This document shows, in pieces, positions 42,320 through 54,164 of a stretch of DNA of 64,000 bases. This stretch comes from Pectinophora gossypiella (lineage: Eukaryota > Arthropoda > Insecta > Lepidoptera > Gelechiidae). The stretch is from the NCBI RefSeq assembly GCF_024362695.1, contig NC_065420.1, positions 2,326,501-2,390,500 of the forward strand, read 5' to 3'. The translations under genes and the position numbers were made by a program. Below the pieces are notes generated by a model. It was not told where the DNA came from. It saw only the letters and a program-made list of their open reading frames with translations, and ran no database searches. Numbering within the stretch: position 1 is the first letter of the stretch; every line of letters begins with the position of its first letter.

Positions 42320-42500
42320 AAGGCCGGGTTTCCACTGACGCGGAGATGGACGAAGAAGAGCGGAGATGTACGGATTTGACCAATCACAGCGTTCGAGAGA
42401 GCGAAAAACGAAGACGCTCTGTCACTCTCTGCCTCACGGTGATTGATCGATTCCTGCACATCTCCGCTCAGCTCCGCGTCAATCGAAACGCAGCCGAAGG
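42320..42500. mobile_element. MITE, 'gccgggtttccactga' family, upstream of TYSND1
   Basis: Ends 'aaggccgggtttccactgac' and 'gtcaatcgaaacgcagcc'. It lies 140 bp upstream of the TYSND1 start codon on the gene strand, so it occupies the likely promoter or 5' UTR. Confidence 0.7.
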
Positions 42501-43015
42501 TGTTAGTGATACATACATCACTATATTATTGAAGGCTATATTTTGTCACTTTCTAATTCTCCACTTCCAATGGGAAGTGGAAGTTTGTATGGAGAATTCA
42601 GCAATTTTCAAGGCAGAAAGCGACTTGCGATTATCAAAAAAACCGTGAATCATTTGTTTTGGAAATCTTGGTCATCAAACCCTTTTAGAGAGGGGGTGAG
42701 ATTTTATACGGCAGTTATCAGAGTTTTCAGGGTAGGAAGCTAAAAATAAGTACAATAGGAAAGGGGAACCGTGTTACCCAGAATTTAACGCGAGCGAAAC
42801 CGCGGACAAAAGCTAGTATACTATAAAAGGGGACTAATCTAATCTAGCCTACAAGATCCCACTGCTGGGTAAAGGCTTCCCCTTCCTCTTTCCATTTGTC
42901 GCGGTCCTGTGCGTACTCCGGCCAGTCCCTCCGGCAAGCGTCCAAGTCGTCGCGCTATCTCTTTCGAGGTCTACCACGACGCCAGAAAAAGGAGCTAGTC
43001 TTCATAATAAATTAC

Positions 43016-43459
43016 CTTTGTTCTCACTAGTTCGATTCATTAGTTCGATCGTCGAAATAGTGAGATTTTTTTTTTCTCATTAGTTCGATCGTCGAACTAG
43101 TGAGAATGTTTGTTGTCACCCTAGTTCGATTCATTAGTTCGATTGTCGAACTAGTGAAAATTATTTTTCTCATTAGTTCGATCGTCGAACAAAATAAGGT
43201 AGATATGATATCTTGATACAACTATACCTTGTCTTTGATCAAATACGTAGATGAAAAATATTTTTCTGTCTTGCTTATCTCAACAAGCTTAATCAGAAAG
43301 TAAAAAAAAAAGCTTATAATGCTTAAAAATTACAATTGTACAAAATGTGGTAGAACCATAAAAACATTTTTCATCTACGTATTTGATCAAAGACAAGGTA
43401 TAGTTGTACCAAGATATCATAACTACCTCATTTTGTTCGACGATCGAACTAATGAGAAA
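43016..43459. mobile_element. Foldback element with amplified terminal subrepeats
   Basis: Long arms at 43168-43268 and 43356-43459 are inverted copies ('ctcattagttcgatcgtcg', 'ctataccttgtctttgatc', 'aaatacgtagatgaaaaat'). Outside the left arm, 43016-43167 holds several extra units of 'attagttcgatcgtcgaa', most themselves palindromic. The loop of about 87 bp is AT-rich. No ORF was recognised. Confidence 0.75.
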
Positions 43460-43522
43460 CAAAAATCTCACTTACAGCGACTACAATCAGTCTACATCTC
43501 ATGTGAAAATACCTCCACCACC

Positions 43523-43680
43523 CCCTAGCATTATCCCCCGATTTTTCACAGGGTCCGCTTATCTAACCTGAACATTTGACAGGTCCGGCTTTTTACAGAA
43601 CCGACTGCCTGTCTGACCTTCCAACCTGCCAAGGGAAAACCAGCCCAATACAGGTTAGGTCACAGGTTCGAAAATGCATT
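43523..43680 (-). mobile_element. Short retroposon, family D, partial
   Basis: 'ttcacagggtccgcttatc', 'gacaggtccggctttttac' and 'aaccagcccaatacaggtt'. Head absent. Confidence 0.7.
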
Positions 43681-43908
43681 GAAAAATTGCTTTTTGTCAT
43701 TGGCATGTGAAAATACCTATTCTATGCTAAATATAGACGGCATCCTGTCATTATAGCTTAGAAGGTATGCACTATTTCTAGATAGGTGGATTACTTATAA
43801 CACAAGAATTACTTCGGCTCCATATAGGGACGACCTATAAAGGATATACATAACTTTATGTCATTGTAACATCTCGCATAGATTGTAAAGGAGTAATGCA
43901 GCAATATA

Positions 43909-44391
43909 CAGGGTGTTAGTGACATCGTAACGAAAACTTTGAGGGATGATTCAGACCATGATTCTGAGTTGATATCAAGTGGAATGTTCCGTCGCAAAAG
44001 TATGGATCGGAAAATAAATTAAAAAAAAGAAAACAAAAAAAAGCATGAATTTCTTGACAGGAAATTCCACTTGATAGCAACTCAGAATCATGGTCTGAAT
44101 CATCCCCCTCAGTATTCGTTACGGTGTCACTAACACCCATACCTACCTGTATGGCTACCGTATGTACTTGTACGAGGTGTAAGTAACATCGTTACGTATA
44201 CTCAGAGGGATGAGTTAATATCAAGTGGAATTTTTCATCGCAAAAGTATAGAATTGAAAATAATTAAAAATACTAAAAACAAGACATGAATTTTGCGACG
44301 GAAAATTCCACTTGATATTAATCCAGAATCATGGTCTGAATCATCCCCCTGAGTATTCGTTACGATGTCACTAGCATCCTGTATAATATGG
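43909..44391. mobile_element. Two adjacent MITEs of the 'gttagtgacatcgtaacg' family
   Basis: Copies at 43909-44139 and about 44174-44391, arranged like the pair at 33471-33958 and with a similar 'tacctgtatggctac' spacer. Confidence 0.8.
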
Positions 44392-44464
44392 GAGTAAACA
44401 TGAATCCGAAGGTCGATCCGAAAGATACAGTCTCCTTAATCGTTTTAAATAACTCCTTATAATG

Positions 44465-44915
44465 GGCTAGTGTCTTACTAGTCAAATCAGTTACTTTTTA
44501 CTTAACGTCAAAATACGAAATTACTATGGAATTGGTTGCTTTTTCATAAAAAAGCAACCTCTGACGTCATAGAAAACGTGATGAAAAGTCGGTCGGTCGG
44601 TTATTATTACGTTTTGCTTGAGGAAAATTCTAGAAAAAAGACAATGTTTTTGGGTTATGTACTAGGTTCAAGATAAATTAAGAAATTCTGATTACTAAAT
44701 AAAGACAGATCTAAAGGTGACCAAAAACGTTTTCTTTTTCTATTTAACTTATTTATGAATTTCAATAAAGAAAAATGTAATAATAAGTGCGTATTTTGAC
44801 ACTTTTTCTATGACGTCACAGTTTGTTTTTCACACAAATTCCATAGTCATTTCGTGTTTTGATGTTTAGTAAAAAGTAACTGATTTGACTACTTGGAAAC
44901 TAGCCTATTGTCGCG
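44465..44915. mobile_element. About 450-bp inverted-repeat element
   Basis: The left arm 'gtcaaatcagttacttttta' with 'aaaatacgaaattactatgg' is repeated inverted at the right as 'taaaaagtaactgatttgac' and 'ccatagtcatttcgtgttt'. The interior has 'aaataaagacagatctaaa'. Partial relatives are at 32395-32700 and 62880-62960. Confidence 0.7.
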
Positions 44916-45002
44916 ATGATGACGTACGATTTCCAAATTCAAATATCCCTTCAACCCAGCGATGATATCAACTTCAAGGAATGCCAACACAGCCATGATT
45001 AG

Positions 45003-45210
45003 AAATCAGAATCATTTATTCAACGTAATTGTCACGGATAAACTTGTTGAAGGTCAAATTATCATTTTTGAATTTACGTCATTTCACAAGGTGTTATAGC
45101 CATAACACGAGAAGAAATGACAAGAAACTGCAACAGCAACACATCTTTTAAATCAATGAAGGTATACATTACAAGTTATATAAAACTAGAGGAACACTCT
45201 TAATACCAGA
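45003..45210 (-). mobile_element. 5'-truncated non-LTR element 3' end
   Basis: Sister of 27480-27672 ('atcatttattcaacgtaatt', 'aagaaactgcaacagcaac', 'agaggaacactcttaatacc'). Confidence 0.65.
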
Positions 45211-45511
45211 CATTTTTATCATTTAGGTAATTGTTACAATTACCGTGCAGAGATCGCTGATGGCTGTATAGCTGTGGTGTGCTGTGCCGATGCTAAGCTG
45301 AGCTGTGCTGTTATTGATTACTTATTACGCAATTATTTTATTTAACAATCAAAATAATACTCCTTGGTGGATCTTGGTATAATCTAACAAGGAGGCTCAA
45401 TATTAAATTGATACGGGCAAAATTTAAACTTGTTGCTTTCGGTACATTTTTAGTCTGTGGTTTTAAAAAGAAAAGAGTACTTAAGTAGATTCTCTGTTGT
45501 TAGTTTTCAAG

Positions 45512-45801
45512 GAGCTCGGTGGCGCAGCGGTTAACGCGCTCGGTCTGCGATTGTTGAAGTAAAGCAACTTTCGCAAAGGCCGGTCATAAGATGGGTGACC
45601 ACAAAAAAAAAGTTTTCATCTCGAGCTCCTCCGTGCTTCGGAAGGCACGTTATGCCGTTGGTCCCGGCAGCATTAGCAGTCGTTAATAACCATCAATCCG
45701 CACTGGGCCCGCGTGATGGTTAAAGGCCCGATCTCCCTTTCCATCCATAGGGAAGGCCCGTGCTCCAGCAATGGGGACGTTAATGGGCTGATGATGATGA
45801 G
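45512..45801 (+). mobile_element. Short retroposon, family C, full length
   Basis: The head 'ggagctcggtggcgcagcgg' plus 'ttaacgcgctcggtctgcg' resembles a tRNA A-box region. The shared core follows, then the tail 'gggctgatgatgatga'. This is the best-oriented reference copy of the family in the window. Confidence 0.85.
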
Positions 45802-46559
45802 TTTTCATGGCGGCAATTGTAAAAGTTTTTAAACAAATAATGGCGCAATTATACAGATAAAAACTATTTCGTATTTAATTCAGCATCCCGTTTTACATAA
45901 TCATTAATTTTATAATAAGATTTATTATATAAAGTACTCCCAACTGGGGTAAACAGATCGTCGTCTGCGCAGCTCAAGTGTAACATCTAACTAACGGATA
46001 CGACAACCGCGGAATAGTTGAGATAAGAATGAAACGACAATTGCCACAATTGGCACATGGTGTTAAACGTGACATTCTGAATTATTCTTAAATGTACGAT
46101 AAACCCACGCCTATGACCCTAGGGTATTGTTATTGGTATTCGCGGGCCGTTTTCCGCAACGCGACGTCCGTCTGAGCGCCTATTTTGCGTGATTTATTTA
46201 TTTATTTATTCACTAAGATCACAAACAAATTATCATTACAGGTAAAATTCCAAGTCGATAATGCTTGAAACATGTCATGCCATTCATATGTCATAGTACT
46301 ACTGCTCTCAGGTAGGGAGGTGCTCGTCGTAATCAAACAATTCAGAAATTCTCTTGAATAATGTTATATTTTCATAAAGAATGTTAACTCTCGTTCCAAA
46401 TTAAAAATAATAAAGTCGTGACATAGATTCACGACTTTATTCCGTCTGTTATTAAGTTATATAATATAATCTAATAATAATAAATAATAAAATAAACATT
46501 ACGAACCCATATGTTATGTTATGTTAGTTGGCTCTGTTTTCCGCATTTAGACTCTAAGA

Positions 46560-47460
46560 TGGCCCATTATGCGTGTAATTGTTGACTACGTAAGCCAACC
46601 TATCTCCTTCCAGAAGCTCAGAAGCCTCCTGGGATTTTCACAGGCTTCGCGGAGCGACCCCATTCCTTTGAGGATTTTTACCCGTTGTGCTGACACTCCC
46701 GTGCATTCCAGGATTACATGGGGGCAGTTTCTTCTGCGTCCAGACAGCCTCTGCAAAGTGGGCTGTCCGTTATCCCTAAATTAAATAGGTGCTTGTTGAG
46801 TGGGCAGTGACCCGTAATACTGCCCACTACTATTCGAAGGTCATTGCGGTTTAAGCGAAGCAGTCGGCGAGTGAAGCTCTTGGATATCATAGGCATGATA
46901 TCCTTCGACTGTCTGCATGTGGGCAGCTGTGCCCATCTGTCGTTGTGTAGTTGCTGGGTATGGTCCCGTACTCACGAGCGTAACTGACTGAAAGGTATCG
47001 GCAGGATTGGTTCGGGTCCATATACCCTGGTGTTTGATCCTTTCCTTGCCAGTTCGTCGGCGGCATCATTACCCAGCGATCCACTGTGCCCTTTAATCCA
47101 CTGCAGGGTAACCTTGTTGGTTAAAGCCATCTTCTGCAGTTCTCTGTGGCACTCGTATATTAACCCTGAGGTTATGTTGTCACTATTTAGGGCTTGTAAG
47201 ACAGCTGCGCTGTCTGAGAGGATTCTGATGTCATAACCCTTGACCTTTCTCTTCCTCACTGTGCTGGCGGCTTGAATTATGGCTACACATTCACATTGAA
47301 AAATGGAACTGTATTTTCCTAGAGCCACTGATTTTTGAATGTAAGTCGAGTGAGAAAACTCCGGCACCCGTCCCTGAGGACATTTTGGAACCATCTGTGT
47401 AGATGCGGAGTTCCCTGATGCCGGATTGATCTCGCTCTGTTTCCTGCAGACTTATCATAC
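46560..47460 (-). pseudogene. Non-LTR retrotransposon C-terminal remnant with RNase H domain
   Basis: Reading right to left: LRIYTDGSKMSSGTGAGVF (first catalytic Asp), a frameshift near 47330, then FQCECVAIIQAA (Glu), ILSDSAAVLQAL (Asp) and WIKGHSGSLGNDAADELARKG. The last is the typical end of the RNase H domain of Jockey/R1/I-type elements. After further decay come LRIVVGSITGHCPLNKHL and CRGCLDAEET, the usual C-terminal cysteine motif. The element has no intact ORF; upstream reverse transcriptase is absent. Confidence 0.85.
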
Positions 47461-47754
47461 GAACCCATATAAAACATCGTAAAATCCTTGTTAATTATTG
47501 TAAACTAATCTTAAGAATTCAATCAAATTAGATATAATAAATTAAATACAATTTTTTTTTATTACAACTATCAAAGACTTTTACATAAATAGGATAATGT
47601 GGTTTCTGCGAATCTTGTGATACATGAAACGGCTGGATTACTCCAGCCAGTCTAATTCCCCAAGGAAATCTAACAGTCCTTTGACGTTGCTGGCCACCTC
47701 AGGGAGGCACCCCGTCCGGCCGAGGTGCCTGGCCCGGTAGTTGGCGACAGCGGC

Positions 47755-48175
47755 TCAAGTTCAATATATTTATGAAAACATTATGTGTGTACGTAAAAAT
47801 GTATCTCCCCTTCCGAGAAACTGTGAAAGGCATACTTACAATACAAGAAATAAAAATAAAATTGCTATTCAAAATTCTAGATTAAGTAAATTAAATTCAT
47901 CTTTTTTGGGGTTATGTATATACTTACATTTTACAATAAAATACCAGATAATATTTTTAATTTGTCAGAAAATAAATAATAATGTCTGGTATTGAATGTG
48001 TTCCTCTAGTTATTAAATAACTTGTATTTGTTTGTACTCAATGGTTTTTAAAAGATGTGTTGCTGTTGCAGTTGCTATAACATCTTGCGAAATGACGTAA
48101 ATTCAAAAATGTTACATTGACTTTCAACAAGTTTATCCATGATAATTACGTTGTATAAATGATTCTGATTTCTGT
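47755..48175 (+). pseudogene. Non-LTR reverse-transcriptase tail with 3' UTR
   Basis: YNTRNKNKIAIQNSRLSKLN followed by SSFLGLCIYL resembles the 'YNTRNK..L..P..RL.K...SFVG' tail of insect non-LTR reverse transcriptases. The 3' part (48000-48175) is the parent form of the truncated ends at 27480, 45003, 36575-36640 and 48920-48967. The element is 5'-truncated, directly after a decayed region at 47460-47740. Confidence 0.7.
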
Positions 48176-48881
48176 TCTACTGGAGTGTGGACTCATGGCC
48201 CTTATGAAAGACGAAAACTATGACCCTTATGAAAGACGAAAAATACCTGTTGAAAGCATGCAGCTGCTTCATCCCTTCAGCTATCATGTTGTCATACGAA
48301 AATGATAACCTTCTTTTATTCTTCTGTGACCTATGACGTCGCGTCGCTTGCCGATTATTATAATACCTACCTGCAGTACAAATAAGTACATATTCATAAT
48401 TACGCAAAGAATTATACGTTAGGTACAAAAAAAAACATATAATATCACAAAGCTAGTATAAACTTCGTCATAAATTCTATAATTTTTGCCCAACGAGGGA
48501 CTTTCCAGACTACGTTCCTCGAAAACAATATTTTATTTTTTGTTTTATTTTTATACATGGATGGGAATACATATATAGATGGCGCTGTACAGATTTTCTT
48601 TCGTTTAACCTTAAAATTTCATGGATAATAGACATATGCGTCTTTTATCTTTGTTTTTGGGTATAAATAAAAATCGTATTTATTACACCCAGTCACAATT
48701 ACATCTTCCACGCATTATTATTCTGATCAAAATAAAGAAAATCAACATAACTTTGGTAGCAATATAACTCTATACTTAGATAAAAAAAGTGTATAAAATG
48801 TCAAGCAACAATAATAATTATTTTATGTACCCGAGTAATGTAATAAGAAAATAGGTATATATTACGTTAAAATATATCATC

Positions 48882-49216
48882 ATCATTAGCCCATTAACGT
48901 CCCCATTTAAAGCTCATGTGAAGTGTAACTTTATCCATGATAATTACGTTGAATAAATGATTCTGATGGACGTCTACCCAATGGATGGATAGGGAGATCG
49001 GGCCTTAAACCATCACGCGGGCCCAGTGCGGATTAATGGTTATCAACGACTGCTAATGCAGCCGGGACCAACGGCTTAACGTGCCTTCCGAAGCACGGAG
49101 GAGCTCGAGATGAAAACTTTTTTTGTGGTCACCCATCCTATGACCGGCCTTTGCGAAAGTTGCTTAACTTCAACAATCGCAGACCGAGCGCGTTTACCGC
49201 TGCGCCACCGAGCTCC
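48882..49216 (-). mobile_element. Short retroposon, family C, interrupted
   Basis: A reversed family C copy whose tail is interrupted at about 48906-48967 by a scrap of non-LTR 3' end ('gataattacgttgaataaat'). The head at 49150-49216 is complete and ends 'accgagctcc'. Confidence 0.75.
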
Positions 49217-49233
49217 TCATATAAATATAAATC

Positions 49234-49456
49234 TTGATAGCGCCATCTATATTATTTATGGGGCAAGTGTTTTACTCTGAGCTTAGCTCAGGTAAACGTA
49301 AACCGGGAGGACAATACCTGCGTTACAGGGATGTCTTGAAACGTCATCTGACTGCTGGTCTGGGACTGGGACTGGGACTGGCACGTCTAGTGAATCGTGG
49401 GAGAAGCTTGCCACTCAGAGATCGGACTGGCGATCTGCTGTCGAATCGGGATTAAA
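49234..49456 (+). pseudogene. Non-LTR endonuclease/reverse-transcriptase C-terminal remnant
   Basis: [20 protein letters not shown] followed by LKRHL matches the 'G.R..GGQ..RYKD.LK..L' tail of insect non-LTR elements. The frame stays open for 73 codons and then breaks. Similar decayed text may continue to about 49700, including a short 'atcatc' microsatellite at 49690-49711. Confidence 0.65.
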
Positions 49457-50027
49457 AAACTTTGAACGAACCCGTCTTGATGATCTTGACGCCAAACGCC
49501 ATATCCGAAAAACTCGACCCAAGCCCTCCTACCACTACACTTATAACTCAAAAATGGGACTCTCTATTGTGCTTCTTGCAACAGAACTTTCAAAACTAAA
49601 TTTGGTTTTGCTAGTCACGCCCGCGCCCTTGCAAGAGCCCAGGCTAACACTAGCTAAGGGTGTCGCCGCGACGGATACGTCTGGGAGGACATCATCATCA
49701 TCATCATCATTTATGGGGAACGTAGCTTCGAAAGACCCTCATTTAACATTTGTTCCTATAAAAGTGAGCAACGTGTACAAAATTAAATCTCAAATAGCTT
49801 CTTCTAATATTGCTTCAATGTGCCTTTTTAACCTCTAAGAACTGAAAAAACCCTTACTTATCACAAGGCCCTAACGAATCCTTTCCAAGCAATTTGCCTT
49901 CTATTTTCAGATTGTGAACACTTTCTTTGAACATCATGAAAATAATCAGTCTATTGACGTATGCTGTTTCCGTGGAAGCATTCTTTAACCCTTTCACAAC
50001 TTTATAATCTACATTTCCACCTCATAC

Positions 50028-50243
50028 ATGGCGGGGTTTGTTATTAGCTTTATAATACATGTACTAGTTGAAGCGGCAATGTACGCGTACTATAAAGAAC
50101 GGGTCGGTAAAACAGTCGGTTACTACGGTAAAGTAGTACAAGGAAAAAATGACATGAAAACAGGGTGCGTTCCCGATTACAAATTTGCGCGACATAAAAC
50201 ACACCCTTGTGACAAATGTAATGATGTATTCAGCGGGTGGTAA
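50028..50243 (+). CDS. Hypothetical 71-residue membrane ORF
   Basis: The ORF runs from MAGFVISFIIHVLVEAAMYA to a stop after FSGW. It has an N-terminal hydrophobic segment and a basic C-terminus with CDKC. I do not recognise it. It sits just upstream of a candidate TATA promoter and could be chance; no splice sites were chosen. Confidence 0.2.
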   Translation: MAGFVISFIIHVLVEAAMYAYYKERVGKTVGYYGKVVQGKNDMKTGCVPDYKFARHKTHPCDKCNDVFSGW

Positions 50244-50266
50244 ATATCCCACACAATTTGATCTCA

Positions 50267-50404
50267 TATAAAAGCTATGGGGACTTTTCTCTGGCCATCG
50301 TTCTTATAGCGCCGTTGGTAGGCGCGCGTGTTGTGTCTGTTATATTGTTTTAAATTCGTGCTTTTTTTAGTGTGTTCTGTGATTTTTGCAGTGCATCTTA
50401 AACG
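50267..50404 (+). promoter_or_regulatory. Candidate TATA promoter and non-coding first exon
   Basis: TATAAAAG at 50267-50274 is followed about 30 bp later by a plausible start region ('cttttctctggccatcgttc'). Then comes a GC-containing leader ending at a strong donor, 'aaacg' followed by 'gtaagt' (50405). The leader has no ATG. The pyrimidine-rich start is reminiscent of highly expressed translation-machinery genes. No downstream coding exon was found in the window. Confidence 0.35.
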
Positions 50405-50558
50405 GTAAGTGATCATATTTTATTCTTTAAAAACGTTGACAATATCAAAGTTTTGCATTACCGCAATTTTTTTAGTTCCTCGTTATTTCACCAGGTGGCA
50501 GTAATTGAGTCCGTACTGCCATCAAGTAGTTACTCACAATTTCGACACAACAAAGCAA

Positions 50559-50631
50559 GTTTCCGTAGTGTAGCGGTTATCACGTGTGCTTCACACGCAC
50601 AAGGCCCCCGGTTCGATCCCGGGCGGAAACA
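50559..50631 (+). tRNA. tRNA-Val (anticodon CAC)
   Basis: A 73-base cloverleaf: acceptor arms GTTTCCG and CGGAAAC with discriminator A, A-box TAGTGTAGCGGTTATCAC, anticodon loop TTCACAC with anticodon CAC, and B-box GGTTCGATCCC. A T-run terminator follows at 50638. It is intronless and divergently placed from the tRNA-Tyr gene about 290 bp away. Confidence 0.96.
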
Positions 50632-50918
50632 AGTACTCTTTTTTTTTCTCGATTTATTTTTGGTTTTAGAAACCTGTTACCTACCATAATAGCAAGTTAA
50701 TATTTAATTTGTTAAAGAATAATAATAAAATTAAATAAATAGTACCTGGATTGCTCGCTGCTAAAGAGAAGTAACAGAAATAAGAAATAATTTATTTACT
50801 AAGAGACGTGATATTGTTTTTTTTCTATAGATATTGTTTTTTTTTCTATACTCGCTAACTATATTAATAATTATATGAAATAAAAAAATCGTGTAAAAAA
50901 AAAAGAAAACAAAAAGAT

Positions 50919-51010
50919 TCCTTCGAGCCGGATTTGAACCAGCGACCTATGGATGTCTTTAGTGATAATCCCTCTACAGTCCACCGCTCTACCAACTGAG
51001 CTATCGAAGG
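50919..51010 (-). tRNA. tRNA-Tyr (anticodon GTA), with intron
   Basis: The minus strand begins CCTTCGATAGCTCAGTTGG and ends CCGGCTCGAAGG plus A. The anticodon stem-loop TGGACTGTAGA is separated from its 3' strand TCCA by a 19-base intron (roughly GGGATTATCACTAAAGACA), placed after the base 3' of the anticodon as usual for nuclear tRNA-Tyr. Removing it leaves a 73-base tRNA. A T-rich terminator follows on the minus strand (50895-50916). Confidence 0.96.
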
Positions 51011-53095
51011 TGATGTGTAGCAGTGCGAAATTATCAATCTCTAGCTATAAGAACATATGGCGGCAAACGATACCTATTCAATATAGTGACTATGATTTTA
51101 GGTAAATACCAGGGACAAAGTAAATAATAATAACTCTATTTTACAATAAATTGAGCATGTGAATAGTTACGCTATTAGAAATGAGTCAATATATTGCTAT
51201 TGCTATCAAATCGACCTAGGCTAGTCAGATAAACGCGAGTTAAAACCAGTATTTAAGTAAATAATAATTTGTATATAAATAATTAAACAGATTTTAACAT
51301 CATATAACCAGTATTCGCCGGAATAATTTCTCGCTAAGAATCCGGTTATACTTAAGTACCTATCTACGTTATTACTTTTAATACATCCATCTTAGTGACT
51401 GTTCGATATGATAACAAATTGCTAAGTACGTCAAGATGAAGCGACATTGCATCAATACTGTTATATGTTTTATTTATATATTCTACGAGTATTGTAAAAA
51501 GATAGTGTCGCAGATTAAATAATAATACAAGCGAGTGAGGGATTCTTTGCGGGAATAAGTTATCTTCAACATAATGGATTATAGGCGATATGCTGTCAAA
51601 ACTGGTAATCTGTCTGTTAGGCACTGGGGCGACTTTTTTGTCCACCGTGTATGCAAGCAGCTAGCATGCAAGCGAACCACGTACCGGCGTGTGTATTGGC
51701 ATGCGCCGTGGTCCTGATATCCATCTTGGGAAATGAAAAGGACCCGAATACCATGCAATTTATATTCTGGTGACAAACGCCACAAAAGGTTCGTTCTCCC
51801 ACTAGCATAGGCTTAGTGATAGGGATTCGTTGTTAGAATTTGTATTGTATAAAACAAAAAAAAAATTTAAATTATTTTGTTTTAACATACAAAACCTAAG
51901 TGGTACCTAGGTGATGGGTATTAGTAATTACTAATTTGCATGCACGACTCGCATATAGGTATCGTGTTTATTTGTGTAAAATGCAATTCACATAATTTAA
52001 CCAGAGAAGCCTTAGAAATATCTGGAAATGTCATAAAATTGCAATTATATGTTAAAAGGAACATATTAGCACGTTATTAATTTAGTTTTTAATTGACTTC
52101 GCGTTTCTAGCACCTAGTAAATTAGTTTTTACGTAACTAATAGCGTTTTCTAGTCAGTCCTGAATTATACAACATACGAGTTTTGATACAAGTTGCGTTG
52201 CTTTATGTCCACTAATTGGCAATACTTTTGCTAGAAGCCGTGAAATGGAAAGGGTCATAAAATGAGAATGACAAAGTTCCCTAGCAATCCAATTAAAAAG
52301 TATAATTATGGAAGATAGGTAGGTGTTACCTGTTATTTAGCATTTCAAGAGCAAGTTTGTCTCAAAATGATATTACTTTCAGCTATAGAGCTGTTGTGGT
52401 GTTGGATTTAATTGAGTACTCAATGTTTAATGCATCCTTAACTGCTATTAAGTGATTGTAAAAATACACTGAAATCTATTTCCCCGTCTGCATGAATTTA
52501 TTCGTACAAAATATGGAATTATTTTATCTGTCTTTATTTTAATTTTCTGTATTAAATATATCTTTTGAACACTCAATAACCCAATTTAATGCTGTTTAGA
52601 TACATAGGTTAATAAATACCTTATCATATTCTCTCAGACTATTCTCTTGCAATACTTTTTCAACTGTTTTCAACTGATGAAATAGTGAGGATATTTGCCA
52701 AGACACCATGACATGATTAAAACACATAATAACGGGTTCTTACCGCGTTTAAATGGGGATATGAGACTCCCTACATGACATGTCCTACAATCAATAACAC
52801 TTATAGAGTTATTCATAATTCATAAATAATGGTCGTGATTTCACCATTAAGTGCATACGTTTCACAAGCGTTAATCAGCTAGAAAAAGGCAGGGTTTTGC
52901 ACGCCTGTGATTGGTGGAAAAAGGTGGTGTGACCGCCGAGCCGCCTCGCGCGTCGTCACTGCTTCGTTGCACCTTCCCATAATATCAGGTAGTTAATGAA
53001 ATCTGTTTCCAACGTCCACACATTAGAATAAGATTTTAATACCGAAGCATTCCTGATGATGAGAGAGATGAGATGGTACTAGGATTGCTTGACGT
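51011..53095. other. AT-rich intergenic stretch, no feature seen
   Basis: No recognisable repeat, RNA or coding sequence, apart from a scrap of dispersed repeat at 52710-52770 and a short GC-rich block at 52890-52985. The 93-residue frame at 51364-51645 (minus) has no family resemblance. Confidence 0.5.
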
Positions 53096-54164
53096 GACGT
53101 GACTTATTGTAGACTTGCTTCGAATGGCATTATCTACTCGGCTGGACATGAGTTTGCGTAAAACTCAAAATACTATATGAAATTAAAGGTAAAAGGGTTT
53201 TCGATATCATATCAATTAGCAGTTTACAAGAACATTCATATACCTAAGTGTGTGTTATATTTACCTACCTACTGCTGTTGAGGATAAATTATTTGAAAGT
53301 TAACAATAATACTAAGATCAAATAGATTGTAAAAGATGATGAAGATGAAGAACAACACAGTGACACAGATACTAGATGAATTCACGCTACTATTATTCTC
53401 ATTGTATCCAGCTAAGAAACACACTCAGATCATGTTGTTGGAACCAGTAAATACAAAGGGTGATTTTAATAAACTGAAAGGAACACGATTGTTTAGGTTT
53501 ACGAAGAAAAATATTGATTGATTAATAGATTGAAAGTGTATTACAAAGCGCTGCGATAAAACACTACATTCTAGTACGTAATAGGTACATGAACAGTTAG
53601 AAATTATTCGTATTCTTCGATATTCGAGAAATAGTGTTAAAATCGCAATCTATTTTGTAATATGCTGCAATACCAAATTTTACGATACAGATTAACGTCG
53701 TGCCGTTTGAAAGAACGTAGCCTGTAGACGACGAAATCGTGGATTGGCTAAGGAATTCAGGTTGCTTTAATTAACAGAAAGCATTCACTACCAAGTTTCT
53801 AGACTTTGTTGGGAACTTGGAAACTCGGATTATTTTTCCTTATCTGTCTCTAAGTATCTTTAGAAACGTGTTCAAGGGAACTTTACTAGCGAAGGCATAC
53901 CGTCGCTATTTCAAGATCATTGTCCTCAATACGTCTCAACGACAAATGAATTCTAAAGTGATCACCTGATGACCTTAAGAGTAAGTTGCGTGTTGATTGC
54001 AGGCATCCTCGATCAAATTCGACGACCTCAGACTTTATATTATAGTAAAACAGAGAGTACAGATTTGTATGTACCTTGTGTCCTGGCATTGTATTTTGGC
54101 ATGATTTATTTTTAGACCCCTCACTTTTCCTTTATCTATTATCTATTTTGCTTAGTGATTGTCG
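53096..54164. other. Intergenic stretch with one repeat scrap
   Basis: A family E fragment (53098-53155, 'cttattgtagacttgc') is followed by sequence with no recognised feature. The short frame 53336-53521 is not supported. Confidence 0.45.

Noticed and set aside
42019..42459. 146-residue ORF extending TYSND1 exon 1 upstream
   Set aside because: The upstream part is low-complexity (runs of Phe, Ile, Tyr from AT repeats) plus a MITE. The internal ATG at 42180 gives the protein-like start, and the 3' end of the ORF reads past the splice donor.
50298..50404. Naming the candidate leader exon as the 5' UTR of elongation factor 1-alpha
   Set aside because: The pyrimidine-rich start is suggestive, but no coding exon of that protein is present in the window, so the name cannot be supported.
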